Positions 26,584 through 35,850 are shown, counted from the stretch's first letter. The stretch is 64,000 nucleotides of DNA from DSPP01 sp964607165 (GCA_964607165.1 CAZSIT010000004.1:1-64000); one strand, 5' to 3'. Notes: generated by a model not told the origin, from the sequence alone. Numbers and translations: made by a program.

Positions 26584-28074
26584 CTACTGCGGCGCTCCGC
26601 GCAAGACCCAGGCGTTGATGGTATCCCGCTTTCCCTGCGGCAGCCCCCCTCCCGGAGGCATCGTCCCGGCTACCACTCGGATACGAATTCGGTCTTTCAA
26701 TTGACGAGCTTCGGCGTAGGTGGAAAAGCAAATGGATGGACACTCTGAACCACCTGGGTAATGACAGGACGCGCAACGAGAATCGAAAATCGGCTTGGTA
26801 TGAGCGGTGTAGGTTATTAGTGCTGTATCCACCCGTACGCTGATGATTGCCGTATCCGTCAAAGCACCGCTTCGGGCCAGGAAAATGATGTTATACGTCC
26901 CTGCCTGCAAAACCTTCGTCAGCCAACGGAAACCTCCCCGGCCGTTTACGCTGTCCACAAAAGTTGCCCCGGAAGGCAACCCCATCGCTGTAAAGCGCGC
27001 TGTAGTTCCATCTGGGTCGCTTGCTGAAACGGAAAAAGCTAAAAGTTGTCCTTCGGTTATCTGCTGATTGGGTGTAAAAGCGAATTCTGGCGGCCGGTCG
27101 AATTCTAAAACTCGGACATTGACGGCTTGGCTATCCGCCAAATTCCTATCCGTGGCCACAAAAAGCGGCCGATAGCTGCCCGATTGGGTAAAATCAGGTG
27201 TCCAGGAAAAACTCCCTCGGCTGTTTAAGCTGTCATTGAAAGCGGCTCCAACTGGCAACGAATCGGCCGAAAGGAACACCGAATCTCCGTCCGGATCGCT
27301 GGCGCTAACAGCAAAACTGCCCGCTACCCCTTCCACAAAAGACTGGCTGTCCACTGGCAGCAGTTCCGGCTGACGATTCACATTGCCGACAAAAATATTT
27401 ACCCGTTCCGTATCGGCCAAAAAACCATCTGAAGCTATCAGAAAAACAAAATACGTTCCGCTTTGCGCAAAAGTTGGCAGCCACACAAAACTTCCCTTAC
27501 CACTTGAACTGTCTGTAAAAATTGCCCCAACCGGCAATGAATCGGTGGAAAGAAAAATTGAATCTCCATCCGGGTCGATGGCCCGCACACTGAAATTTCG
27601 GGTAATTTCTTCCGTGAAAAATTGATCGCTGATAGTTTGCCAGACCGGCGAGCGATTTACATTGCCGACCATAATCACGGCTTTTTCTGTGTCCGCCAGA
27701 GCTCCATCCGAAGCGATAAAACGGACGAAGTAACTTCCCTCTTGTGAAAAGGTTGCGGTCCAGCTAAAACTCCCCCGTCCATTTAGACTATCCACAAAAA
27801 TGGCATTCTTTGGTGCACCGACCACTGAAAGCTTGGGAACGGTGCCATCCACGTCAAACGAAATAAGCGCAAAAGAGACGGTTTGATTTTCTTGAATTGA
27901 GCGATTGGTTAAAGCCAAAAGCTCCGGCCGGTTGTTTACCTTCTGCTCCGTCGGCTTCTTTTTGCCGCAAGCTGAAATAAGAAAAATTAAAAAGCCCGCC
28001 GCAAATAGCAGAAAAAAAACGACCTTTAGAGCCTTAGCTTGATTCTTTATCCAGCTCTTTCTTAGCCAACTCAT
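26584..28074 (-). CDS. Lipoprotein with four Ig/cadherin-like repeats and a C-terminal c-type heme site
   Basis: A 496-aa protein. A membrane segment ends in LISAC (lipobox, about residue 36). Four repeats of roughly 90 residues follow (about 47-140, 142-233, 234-326, 327-412), each with DPDGDS/T and a GxGSF(S/V)W core, like Ig-like/cadherin-like putative carbohydrate or adhesion modules. The C-terminal 80 residues hold a single heme motif CASCH (434-438) and a likely axial methionine in GTMPPGG (M472), as in PSCyt1-type cytochromes. A heme on a repeat stalk at the cell surface suggests electron transfer or redox sensing. It overlaps mtgA by 41 nt. Confidence 0.75.
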   Translation of the reverse strand: MSWLRKSWIKNQAKALKVVFFLLFAAGFLIFLISACGKKKPTEQKVNNRPELLALTNRSIQENQTVSFALISFDVDGTVPKLSVVGAPKNAIFVDSLNGRGSFSWTATFSQEGSYFVRFIASDGALADTEKAVIMVGNVNRSPVWQTISDQFFTEEITRNFSVRAIDPDGDSIFLSTDSLPVGAIFTDSSSGKGSFVWLPTFAQSGTYFVFLIASDGFLADTERVNIFVGNVNRQPELLPVDSQSFVEGVAGSFAVSASDPDGDSVFLSADSLPVGAAFNDSLNSRGSFSWTPDFTQSGSYRPLFVATDRNLADSQAVNVRVLEFDRPPEFAFTPNQQITEGQLLAFSVSASDPDGTTARFTAMGLPSGATFVDSVNGRGGFRWLTKVLQAGTYNIIFLARSGALTDTAIISVRVDTALITYTAHTKPIFDSRCASCHYPGGSECPSICFSTYAEARQLKDRIRIRVVAGTMPPGGGLPQGKRDTINAWVLRGAPQ

Positions 28075-28777
28075 AATCGGTCCGGGTAATCATCTTATAT
28101 TTTAACATACGTTGCAAAATCAAATTTCGTTTGCGCTTAAGCCGGGTCGAGTTGGAAAAGGGGGAAAACCGCCCGGGGCTGGGCAGGATTGAAGCCAGCC
28201 GCACGGCCTCCTCCGGCCACAAATCCGAGCAAGGTTTTTGGAAATAACTCCAACTCGCCGCTTCGGCGCCAAAAACACCTTCTCCCCATTCCACCCAGTT
28301 TAAATATAGCTCAAAAATCCGTTCTTTCGAGAGTTTCTTTTCCAGTTCGCGGGCGATGAAGAACTCTCTAACTTTCCGCCCCAGCGTTTTGGTCCCGGAA
28401 AGAAAAAGATTCCTCGCCAACTGTTGGGTAATGGTTGACGCTCCGCGCAGAAATTTTTTCTTTTCGAGGTCTGTTTTTAATGCTTTTTTAATCTCGGCCC
28501 AATCATACCCGGGATGATCCCAGAAGTTGACATCCTCCGCCACCAAAACGGCGCCTATCAAATACGGTGATATGCGGTCAAAATCGGCCCACTGCTGATA
28601 AATTCTTGCGTTTTTTTTCTTTTCTGCCTGTGATTTTTTCCAGGCCTCGGCAAAGGCGGTGGTTTGCGGATTTTGATGGTTTAAATATGCGACATTCGGA
28701 AGCCCGGTGGCCAGATAAACCACCCATCCGGCCAAAATCAGCAAGAGAATGACAAATCCCCAAAAAACAACTCGCAC
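28034..28777 (-). CDS. mtgA: Monofunctional biosynthetic peptidoglycan transglycosylase
   Basis: A 247-aa GT51 enzyme that polymerises lipid II into glycan strands. It has one N-terminal membrane helix (about 4-22), then the catalytic E81 in VAEDVNFWDHPG, RGASTITQQLARNLFL, and LNWVEWGEGVFGAEAASWSYF. There is no transpeptidase domain. The start is a GTG, 1 nt after the nadK stop, indicating coupled translation. The 3' end overlaps the start of the cytochrome-like lipoprotein. Confidence 0.95.
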   Translation of the reverse strand: MRVVFWGFVILLLILAGWVVYLATGLPNVAYLNHQNPQTTAFAEAWKKSQAEKKKNARIYQQWADFDRISPYLIGAVLVAEDVNFWDHPGYDWAEIKKALKTDLEKKKFLRGASTITQQLARNLFLSGTKTLGRKVREFFIARELEKKLSKERIFELYLNWVEWGEGVFGAEAASWSYFQKPCSDLWPEEAVRLASILPSPGRFSPFSNSTRLKRKRNLILQRMLKYKMITRTDYELAKKELDKESS

Positions 28778-28778
28778 G

Positions 28779-29639
28779 CTACTTTTGATTTTCTCCCGGC
28801 ACTATCCCCCAATGCAGCTTGGTGCGCAAAACTTCGTAAAATGATTTCTCTCCAATTCGAATCAAGGAGACCGTATGCGGGGCTCTTTTTATTTCCAGCC
28901 GCTCTCCCGCTTTGAGCTTGGTAGAAACCTGCCCGTCGATGGTCAAAAGCGCCTCCTTGCGCGGTTGCCCCAGTTCCAGCTCCAAAGTGTCTTGCCCGTC
29001 GAAAATGATTGAGCGCGAAACCAAAGTGTGCGGGCTTATCGGCGCAACAATAATCACCGAAAGCTTTGGATTGATTATCGGCCCTCCGACCGAAAGCGAA
29101 TAGGCCGTGGAACCGGTCGGTGTGGCAAAAATCAATCCATCGGAAGAATAAGAACCGATGTATTCCCCGTTGCCAAAAAGGGAAAGCCTTACTAACCGGC
29201 CAACCTCCCCCTTTTCCACCACCACATCGTTTAAGGCAAAAAACTTCTGCCCCGACGATTTAACCTCCGCCTGCAAAAGCATCCTTTTTTCTACTCGATA
29301 ATCCCCTTGTTTGACTTTCTCCAACGAGCCGGTGAGGTTTTCGTTTGAAAGCTCCGCCAAAAAACCGAGGCCGCCCAAATTGATTCCTAAAATCGGCTTT
29401 TCCGACGCCCCCGCCATTCGAGCCGATTGCAAAATCGTTCCATCCCCTCCCAAAGCCAAAATCAGATCCGAAGACTCAATCAATTTCTCGCTTGGGACAG
29501 TCACCGTGCCAGCGGTCAAAGCCCCCACCTCCGGAGTGGTCAAAATTTCGATTCCAGCTTTTTTACCCCAGGCCAAAATTTCAGAAACCACCGTTCCCAC
29601 CTGAGGACGGTTGAGGTTGGCAATTAATCCAAATTTCAT
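28779..29639 (-). CDS. nadK: NAD kinase
   Basis: A 286-aa ATP-NAD kinase that makes NADP. Diagnostic motifs are GGDGTIL (64-70), FALNDVV and SSDGLIFATPTGSTAYSLSVGG in its family position. It overlaps dxs by 4 nt. Grouping with dxs, ispA and xseAB is common in several phyla, and NADPH is needed by later steps of the MEP pathway started by Dxs. Confidence 0.96.
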   Translation of the reverse strand: MKFGLIANLNRPQVGTVVSEILAWGKKAGIEILTTPEVGALTAGTVTVPSEKLIESSDLILALGGDGTILQSARMAGASEKPILGINLGGLGFLAELSNENLTGSLEKVKQGDYRVEKRMLLQAEVKSSGQKFFALNDVVVEKGEVGRLVRLSLFGNGEYIGSYSSDGLIFATPTGSTAYSLSVGGPIINPKLSVIIVAPISPHTLVSRSIIFDGQDTLELELGQPRKEALLTIDGQVSTKLKAGERLEIKRAPHTVSLIRIGEKSFYEVLRTKLHWGIVPGENQK

Positions 29640-31534
29640 TCTGAAATGACCCGGCTTTTTGCTTTGGCCAGGTTTAAATTCATCTGGGAGAGCTGGGTTC
29701 TGATTCCTGCTTCAGTGAGGCCGACCTCTTCTAAAAGTATTTTTCTCGCCCCCTGATGTATGAAAAGATCGGGAATACCCATTCGTTTTATCGAGATACC
29801 CGAAAACTTGCGGGCTTCCATATATTCCATTACCGCCGAGCCGAGCCCTCCGGCTAAAGCCGCTTCTTCGATGGTAAGCACTGCCCGATGGTCGGTGAAA
29901 AGCAAATCCAACAGCCGCTCATCCAGAGGCTTGATGAAACGGGCATTTACCAGCGTTAGGTTATATCCTTCCTCTTTAAATTGCCGCACAACATTCCAGG
30001 CGGGATACACCATCGTCCCGCAGGCGATAACTAAAACTCCTTCCCCTTTTTCCAGAACTTCCCAGGCGCCGATTTCAATTTCCTTGAACTCGCCCGTCAA
30101 CTGGTCGGGAATCGAAGCCCGTGGATAACGTATGGAAAACGGTCCCTTTTTGTAATTCACTGCCGTATTAAGCAAATTCGCCAACTCCTGCCCATCTTTG
30201 GGCACCGAGACGACAAAATTCGGCAGGCAACGCAAATAAGCGATATCGAATATTCCGTGATGTGTCGGCCCATCCTCCCCAACCAAACCGGCTCTGTCGA
30301 TACCAAAAACCACCGGCAGGTTTTGCAGCGCTATATCATGAACGACCTGGTCATAGGCCCGTTGCAGAAACGTGGAGTAAATCGCGTAGACCGGAATCCT
30401 ACCTCCCGCCGCCAGTCCGGCGGCAAAGGTTCCACCATGTCCTTCGGCAATCCCCACGTCAAAAAAGCGTTCTGGATACTTCTTCGAAAACTCAACCAGT
30501 CCCGTCCCTTGACACATTGCTGCGGTTACAGCCGCGATGTCGGGATTAGTCGCCGCCAGTTTTGTCAGAGTCTCGCCGAAGACCTGCATGTACGACGTTC
30601 CGGCTGCCGGAGCGGTTGAAGCTCCGGTAACCTTGTCAAAGGCTCCCACTCCGTGGAATCTTGACGCATCCTTTTCCGCCGGTTCGAATCCTTTTCCTTT
30701 TATCGTTAAAACGTGCAACAGAATCGGCCCCGAAAGTTTTTTGAGCTGTTTTAAAGTCTTAATCAGAAGCGGCAGATTATGCCCATCCACCGGCCCGAAA
30801 TACCGAAATCCCAACTTTTCAAAAACTATGCCGGGCATAAAAACGCCTTTTAAATTTTCATCCATATAGGAAACCAGGGAGCGCAGCTTCAATCCGCTTT
30901 TGGTCTTGCCGACCAGCTCCCAGATGTCGGTTTTGATTTTGTTGTAAGTCTCATCGGACAAAACGCTGGTCAAATATTGGGCGATGGCCCCCACATTTTT
31001 AGAAATGGACATCGAGTTGTCGTTCAGAATAGCCAAAAAGTCTTTGCCCGATGCCCCGGCATTGTTTAATCCCTCGTAAGCCAAACCGCCGGTAAGCGCT
31101 CCATCTCCAAAAACCGCAACGACTTTATGCCTCTCTTTAGCCAAATCTCGTGCGCAGGCAATTCCAAAGGCGGCCGAAATCGCCGTCGAGGCGTGCCCCG
31201 CGCCAAAAACGTCGTATTCGCTTTCTTCAATTTTGGTGAAACCGGAGAGTCCCGCGTATTGGCGCAACGTATGAAATTTATCTTTGCGGCCGGTTATCAA
31301 CTTATGCGCGTAGGTTTGATTCCCTACATCCCAAATAATTTTATCCTCCGGCGTGTTGAAAACATAGTGCAAGGCCAAGGTCAATTCAACCGCTCCCATA
31401 TTGGTGGCCAGATGTCCGCCGGTTTGTGAAACCGTCTTTAAAATACACTCCCGCAACTCGGCGGCCAAGGGTGCCAAATCCGCTTGCTTGAACTTTCGCA
31501 AATCCGCCGGCGAATTAACCTTTTCTAATATCAT
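29636..31534 (-). CDS. dxs: 1-deoxy-D-xylulose-5-phosphate synthase
   Basis: A 632-aa thiamine-diphosphate enzyme that condenses pyruvate and glyceraldehyde-3-phosphate, the first step of the MEP isoprenoid pathway. The ThDP-binding region GDGALTGGLAYEGLNNA, the His-bearing DVGHQ-equivalent DVGNQTYAHK, GPVDGHN and the transketolase-like DVGIAEGHG and RAGLVGEDGPTHHG are present. The DVGHQ histidine is replaced by asparagine (DVGNQ). Length is standard. It overlaps ispA and nadK by 4 nt each. Confidence 0.96.
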   Translation of the reverse strand: MILEKVNSPADLRKFKQADLAPLAAELRECILKTVSQTGGHLATNMGAVELTLALHYVFNTPEDKIIWDVGNQTYAHKLITGRKDKFHTLRQYAGLSGFTKIEESEYDVFGAGHASTAISAAFGIACARDLAKERHKVVAVFGDGALTGGLAYEGLNNAGASGKDFLAILNDNSMSISKNVGAIAQYLTSVLSDETYNKIKTDIWELVGKTKSGLKLRSLVSYMDENLKGVFMPGIVFEKLGFRYFGPVDGHNLPLLIKTLKQLKKLSGPILLHVLTIKGKGFEPAEKDASRFHGVGAFDKVTGASTAPAAGTSYMQVFGETLTKLAATNPDIAAVTAAMCQGTGLVEFSKKYPERFFDVGIAEGHGGTFAAGLAAGGRIPVYAIYSTFLQRAYDQVVHDIALQNLPVVFGIDRAGLVGEDGPTHHGIFDIAYLRCLPNFVVSVPKDGQELANLLNTAVNYKKGPFSIRYPRASIPDQLTGEFKEIEIGAWEVLEKGEGVLVIACGTMVYPAWNVVRQFKEEGYNLTLVNARFIKPLDERLLDLLFTDHRAVLTIEEAALAGGLGSAVMEYMEARKFSGISIKRMGIPDLFIHQGARKILLEEVGLTEAGIRTQLSQMNLNLAKAKSRVISE

Positions 31535-32427
31535 GCCCGCTCCACAATATAATCTGCCACCCGCGCTAAATAAGGATAGGGTTCATCCAAAAATCGAATC
31601 TCTTCTTTCGCCTGTTCTATTAGCTTTTGCGCAATCTCCTTAGATTTTCCAACGCCAATTACGGAAGGATAAGTTGCCTTTTCCTTGCGCTTATCCCCAC
31701 CGGTCAATTTCCCCAGTGCTTCATCGTTTCCCGTCGCTTCCAGGATGTCGTCCACAATTTGGAATGCCAATCCCACTTTTTGGCCAAACTGGAAAAGCGA
31801 TTCCACCTGCTGCTTGGGTGTCCCCGCCGCCAGCGCCCCAATTTTGACCGAGGCCGCAATCAAGGCCGCCGTCTTCATTTTGTGAATCTCCTCCACTTCC
31901 TCAAGGGTTACCTGCTTCCCTTCGGACTTCAAATCCGCCACCTGCCCACCCAGCATTCCCAAAGGCCCCAAAGCTTTCGAAAAAGTGGTCAAAACCTCCG
32001 GCCCGCAAGGAGCCAAAAGTTCAAAAGCCAAAGCCGACAAGGCATCGCCGGCCAACACCGCCACACCCTCGCCAAAAAGCTTATGCAAGGTTGGTTTGCC
32101 TCGACGCAAGTCGTCGTCATCCATACAGGGCAGATCATCGTGCACCAGCGAAAAAGTATGCACCAGCTCCATGGCGCAGGCGGGCGCATAAACCGATTCT
32201 CCTTTTCCTCCACAGGCTTCAAAAGTTAAAATGGTCAAAATCGGCCGAATCCTTTTGCCGCCCGCAAAAACCGAATAGCGCATCGCCCGGTGCAACGCTT
32301 GCGGCGCTGAATCCTCCGGCGGCAGGAACCGTTCCAGCCAGCTTTCCACTTCCAGCTGTTTCTCTTCCAAAAAGCTTGTTAGTTGGGCGGATGCCATTTC
32401 CGCAACAACTCCAGCCAGCCGGCTCAT
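31531..32427 (-). CDS. ispA: Polyprenyl (farnesyl/geranylgeranyl) diphosphate synthase
   Basis: A 298-aa trans-isoprenyl diphosphate synthase joining IPP units to allylic diphosphates. The first aspartate-rich motif is HDDLPCMDDDDLRRG and the second is QIVDDILEATG; GGKRIRP is near the N-terminus. The residues before the first motif would set chain length, but C15 and C20 products cannot be separated here. It is coupled by 4-nt overlaps to xseB upstream and dxs downstream. Confidence 0.94.
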   Translation of the reverse strand: MSRLAGVVAEMASAQLTSFLEEKQLEVESWLERFLPPEDSAPQALHRAMRYSVFAGGKRIRPILTILTFEACGGKGESVYAPACAMELVHTFSLVHDDLPCMDDDDLRRGKPTLHKLFGEGVAVLAGDALSALAFELLAPCGPEVLTTFSKALGPLGMLGGQVADLKSEGKQVTLEEVEEIHKMKTAALIAASVKIGALAAGTPKQQVESLFQFGQKVGLAFQIVDDILEATGNDEALGKLTGGDKRKEKATYPSVIGVGKSKEIAQKLIEQAKEEIRFLDEPYPYLARVADYIVERA

Positions 32428-32672
32428 TCTTCCTTCACCTCAAGTTCTCCGGTTTTGGAACGTACCAAAATTTTAAGTTTTTTTTGCGCTTCGTCCAATT
32501 TTTTCTGACACCAGCCCGAAAGCTGCATCCCTTCCTGAAAAATGGATAGCGACTCTTCCAATTCCGTCTCTCCCGACTCTAACTTCGCCGCAATTTCTTC
32601 CAGACGCTTCAGAGTCGCCTCAAACGATTTTGGTTCTTTAATAGCCGCCGCTTCCGCTTTCTGCCTTTTCAC
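32424..32672 (-). CDS. xseB: Exodeoxyribonuclease VII small subunit
   Basis: An 82-aa helical protein with the family core SFEATLKRLEEIAAKLESG and SLSIFQEGMQLSGWCQKKLDEAQ. Several copies bind each large subunit. The start is a GTG in a GTGA overlap with the xseA stop, which fits translational coupling. Confidence 0.95.
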   Translation of the reverse strand: MKRQKAEAAAIKEPKSFEATLKRLEEIAAKLESGETELEESLSIFQEGMQLSGWCQKKLDEAQKKLKILVRSKTGELEVKEE

Positions 32673-33916
32673 AACCCCTCCGGAGAGGTCCCGGTAACTT
32701 CTGCCTGGGCTTTGCCGTTCGAAAAGATAAGCTCCACCACCTCCTGCACCTTAACCTCTTTATACTCCCGAACCACCTTATTATCCGGCAGGCGGCGCAC
32801 GATTGAATACCCCCGTGAAAGCACAGATTTGGGCGAAAGCGAGGTTAGCCGTTCGCCCACTGATTTCAGCTCTAACTTCGATTTCTCCAACCGGTGCGAT
32901 AACGCCATCGCCGCCCGGCGCGAAAGCTCATCCACCGCTTGCATTTTTTGAGTGACCAAATCCGCCGGCTTCCTCAATCCATAACTTCCTAATACGGCCC
33001 CCAAGCGGCTTTCCGCTTGTTCCAATTGATGGGCGAAAAGTCCCGCAATCCGTTCGCCTAAACTGCTGACCACCCCTTGCAATTCCTCCCTGTCCGGCAC
33101 CACCATTTCCGCCGCCGCCGAAGGGGTCGGCGCGCGCAGGTCGGCCACGAAATCGGCAATCGTAAAATCTATTTCATGCCCGACGGCCGAGACCACCGCA
33201 ATTTTCGAGACATAAATGGCCCGGGCCACTTTCTCTTCGTTGAAAGCCCACAGGTCTTCTAACGATCCGCCACCGCGCCCGATAATAATGACCTCCACTT
33301 TACCCCATTCGTTGAAGGCGCGCAGACCGTCAACAATTTCACCCATCGCTCGCTCTCCTTGCACTTGCGCCGGATACAGATACAGCTCCGCCGGCGGAAA
33401 TCTGCGCTGAAATACTTTGAGCATATCCTGCAGCGCCGCCCCGGTGGGAGAAGTTACAAGGCCGATTCTTTGCGGAAATTCCGGAATCGGCTTTTTATGT
33501 TCTTCATCAAAAAGCCCTTCTTTAAAAAGCTTTTCTTTTAGTTTCTGGAAGGCCAGTTCCAAAGCTCCGCGGCCGACCGGCAGAAGCTTTAGAACGTTGA
33601 GTTGATACTCCCCCCGCTTTTCATAGACCGTGAGGTTGCCAAAAGCGTGCACCTTCAAGCCATCTTCCGGTTCAAAATCGAGATATTGCCCCACCCCCCG
33701 CCAGATGGTGCCGCGCAGTTGGGCGCTCTCGTCTTTTAGCGAAAAATAGCGGTGGCCGGAAGAGTGCCGCAAATAATTGGAAATCTCCCCTTCCACCCAG
33801 ATGGCTGGAAAGGCCTCCTCCAAATTTTCCTTCACCGAGCGGGTCAGCTCGGTCACCGTCCAGACTTTTTCGATAACTCCTCCAATCCACCAAAAAATAA
33901 CGGAAAAGGAGGGCAA
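32669..33916 (-). CDS. xseA: Exodeoxyribonuclease VII large subunit
   Basis: The catalytic subunit of the nuclease that degrades single-stranded DNA from both ends. An OB-fold domain (WVEGEISNYLRHSSGHRYFSLKD) is followed by the catalytic core with GLVTSPTGAALQDM, IIIGRGGGSLEDLWAFNEE and SAVGHEIDFTIADFVAD, then coiled-coil C-terminus. The start is uncertain: the outer TTG at 33916 lies upstream of a candidate -10 box. Family N-termini would begin near 33874, where the codon is ATC behind a strong GGAGGAG. An internal GTG (33856) lacks such a site. Confidence 0.93.
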   Translation of the reverse strand: MPSFSVIFWWIGGVIEKVWTVTELTRSVKENLEEAFPAIWVEGEISNYLRHSSGHRYFSLKDESAQLRGTIWRGVGQYLDFEPEDGLKVHAFGNLTVYEKRGEYQLNVLKLLPVGRGALELAFQKLKEKLFKEGLFDEEHKKPIPEFPQRIGLVTSPTGAALQDMLKVFQRRFPPAELYLYPAQVQGERAMGEIVDGLRAFNEWGKVEVIIIGRGGGSLEDLWAFNEEKVARAIYVSKIAVVSAVGHEIDFTIADFVADLRAPTPSAAAEMVVPDREELQGVVSSLGERIAGLFAHQLEQAESRLGAVLGSYGLRKPADLVTQKMQAVDELSRRAAMALSHRLEKSKLELKSVGERLTSLSPKSVLSRGYSIVRRLPDNKVVREYKEVKVQEVVELIFSNGKAQAEVTGTSPEGL

Positions 33917-33923
33917 AAAACAA
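33894..33923 (-). promoter_or_regulatory. Possible promoter of the xseA-xseB-ispA-dxs-nadK-mtgA operon
   Basis: TTGTTT (33923-33918), an 18-nt spacer and TATTTT (33899-33894). A transcript starting near 33887 would place GGAGGAG in a short leader and exclude the TTG start at 33916. Confidence 0.35.
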
Positions 33924-33957
33924 GGGAAAACACCGATTTTTAATTGTACTGGAAAGA

Positions 33958-34175
33958 TTATTTGGTTAAGTTTTTCAAAACAGAAACGCTCCCGTTAGCA
34001 GGGTTTGCAAGGGCTGAATCCAAATCTCCGTCTCCGTGCAAATCGGAGGCGACCATGCTGTTGCATCGACTCCGGCAGCATAGCTCATCCAGGTTCCAAA
34101 AAACGGCTGGAAAGCAAAAACATTAACAGAGCGTAGAAAGAAAACAAATCCCAAGAACCATAAGTTCTTGAACAT
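33958..34175 (-). pseudogene. Frameshifted, internally deleted FG-GAP/VCBS-type secreted protein gene
   Basis: ATG 34175 opens MFKNLWFLGFVFF, a plausible signal peptide ending in VFAFQ, then PFFGTWMSYAAG. In a different frame the region ends with VASDLHGDGDLDSALANP and VSVLKNLTK before TAA at 33958, the typical last calcium-loop repeat of FG-GAP/VCBS propeller proteins. Intact relatives have 300 or more residues; here only the two ends survive, in two frames. It lies 1 nt after the LVIVD-dockerin gene and is probably a relic. Confidence 0.65.
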
Positions 34176-34176
34176 T

Positions 34177-35706
34177 TTATGGGCAAGGGAACGCAATGCC
34201 GAGAAAAATTCTATTTAATTCACGAACGACATCCGCCGCTGATAAAATTCCATTGCAGTCGACGTCGGTAAAACATAAATCGCAAATACCCACTCCCAGG
34301 AAAATGCAATTCAACATCAAAACCGCATCGGCCGGGGTAAAACTCCCGTCCGCGTTCATATCTCCCCGCGCGCCGGCACAGGTGGAAACGAGCTCCACGT
34401 CGGCCGTTACCGTGTCCCCCAAAACGGCGTTGACCGTTACCGTTTCCGGGAAAAACCCCGCCAACGAAAACTCCAGCGCTCGGCTGCCTCCCTCGCTGCG
34501 GGTTATATAATTCCCCCCCGCATCGGTCTCTGCCTCCCGAGCGGCGTCTAAAAAGCGGACCGCCACCCCCGCCAAGGGAGTGCCGCCCGGCTGGCCGAGC
34601 ACGGTTCCCCGGATTCTTGCCGCCTGGGTACCGTTAAATCTCAAAAGCCACATGCCCGGGTTGGTGCTTCCGTAATAGTTGGAGGCTACCAGCACGCCGG
34701 AAGGAAAGAAATTGAAAAAGTCCCAGCAGCCGGTAAAGCCGGAGGCGGACGGGTCGGTATCGTAATGCCCCACTTCAATCGGGTCGGCCGGATCCTCAAT
34801 GTCTAAAATCTCCACCCCTTCACCGTAATAGGAGGCATAGAGAAAATTTCCTTTAACCTGCACGTTGTGCACGTCCGAGCCGGGCACTCCAGCCGACCAG
34901 TGCCCCACCTGTGCCGGGCTGGCCGGATTTTGCACGTTCCAGACCCGAATAGTGCCGTTCGTAACTTCGTCCGTGGTAAAAAGATGTTTCCCGTCTTCGG
35001 TCGTCCAGCAGTTATGCGTGAACGCGCCTGGATAAAACACGTTAGCAAGCCCCGCCGGTGCCGCCGGATTTGAAATATCCACCACCGAGAACCCTCCCGC
35101 CAGAAAAGCGATGTAAGCTAAGTTTCCCTTAACGTAGCTGTCGTGCGAGTCATTAAAACCTCCTAAAGGAGTTTGATATTGCCCCACCTGCACGGGCAAC
35201 AGCGGATTGGAAATATTAATAATCCGCCAGCTCGCCGGAAAATTCCCGTTCATCCCCAAATAGGCATAATTCCCCTCTATGTGAACGGCATGGGCCCCCT
35301 GATTGTTGCTTAGACTGGCATAATTAGCGACCGTGCCGACCGCCGACGGGTTGGTGGTTATCTGACTTACATCTATTACCTGCAGTGCCACCCCGCTTTG
35401 GTTGACGGCGAACAGGTAATGAGAATATGGCCTAACCTGCTTCAACTCCCCGCCGGTAGCCGGAATGCTTAAAGGGAAACCGGGCACCGCTGTTTGGGCG
35501 CCGGCCCCGGTAACGTCATAAATCTTCAAGCTGTTGCCGGCGCATATCAGAGCATATTCTTTTTGCGTGGCCGAATCTACATATCCCCAGCAACCGCGGA
35601 CTCCGGAAATGGGGGCAAAGGAGAGCGAGTCGATATTGAAATTTGGCCGCGCCCAAACCGATCCGCTCATAAAAAATAAGGTCAAAACACCCATTAACCG
35701 TTTCAT
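34177..35706 (-). CDS. Secreted LVIVD-repeat propeller protein with carboxypeptidase-regulatory-like and dockerin-like domains
   Basis: A 509-aa exported protein. ATG 35706 follows GGAGG and starts a signal peptide (MKRLMGVLTLFFMSGSVWA). LVIVD-type propeller blades follow, with repeated ...YIAFLAGGFSVVDISNPAAP-like lines. A carboxypeptidase-regulatory-like fold (RGTVLGQPGGTPLAGVAVRF) comes next. The C-terminus is a dockerin-like pair of calcium loops, GDMNADGSFTPADAVLML and DVDCNGILSAADVVREL, linked by a four-cysteine C-x7-C-x2-C-x5-C stretch. Likely surface displayed; function unknown. Confidence 0.85.
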   Translation of the reverse strand: MKRLMGVLTLFFMSGSVWARPNFNIDSLSFAPISGVRGCWGYVDSATQKEYALICAGNSLKIYDVTGAGAQTAVPGFPLSIPATGGELKQVRPYSHYLFAVNQSGVALQVIDVSQITTNPSAVGTVANYASLSNNQGAHAVHIEGNYAYLGMNGNFPASWRIINISNPLLPVQVGQYQTPLGGFNDSHDSYVKGNLAYIAFLAGGFSVVDISNPAAPAGLANVFYPGAFTHNCWTTEDGKHLFTTDEVTNGTIRVWNVQNPASPAQVGHWSAGVPGSDVHNVQVKGNFLYASYYGEGVEILDIEDPADPIEVGHYDTDPSASGFTGCWDFFNFFPSGVLVASNYYGSTNPGMWLLRFNGTQAARIRGTVLGQPGGTPLAGVAVRFLDAAREAETDAGGNYITRSEGGSRALEFSLAGFFPETVTVNAVLGDTVTADVELVSTCAGARGDMNADGSFTPADAVLMLNCIFLGVGICDLCFTDVDCNGILSAADVVRELNRIFLGIAFPCP

Positions 35707-35821
35707 GAATCCTCCCATTCTATTATGTAATACGCTCTTATTCAACAGCTGTTTAGCTTTCTTTCTCCTTCAAGTTCCCAAATAACAATATAAGCTGAAA
35801 ATCACCGTAGCCGTAAAAAAA

Positions 35822-35850
35822 CTAACATTCTTCCGCGAACGCCGTATATT
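35822..35850 (+). promoter_or_regulatory. Possible promoter of the subtilisin gene
   Basis: CTAACA (35822-35827), a 17-nt spacer and TATATT (35845-35850), followed by a short leader containing GGAGG before the ATG at 35868. The gene is divergent from the LVIVD gene. The -35 match is moderate. Confidence 0.4.
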
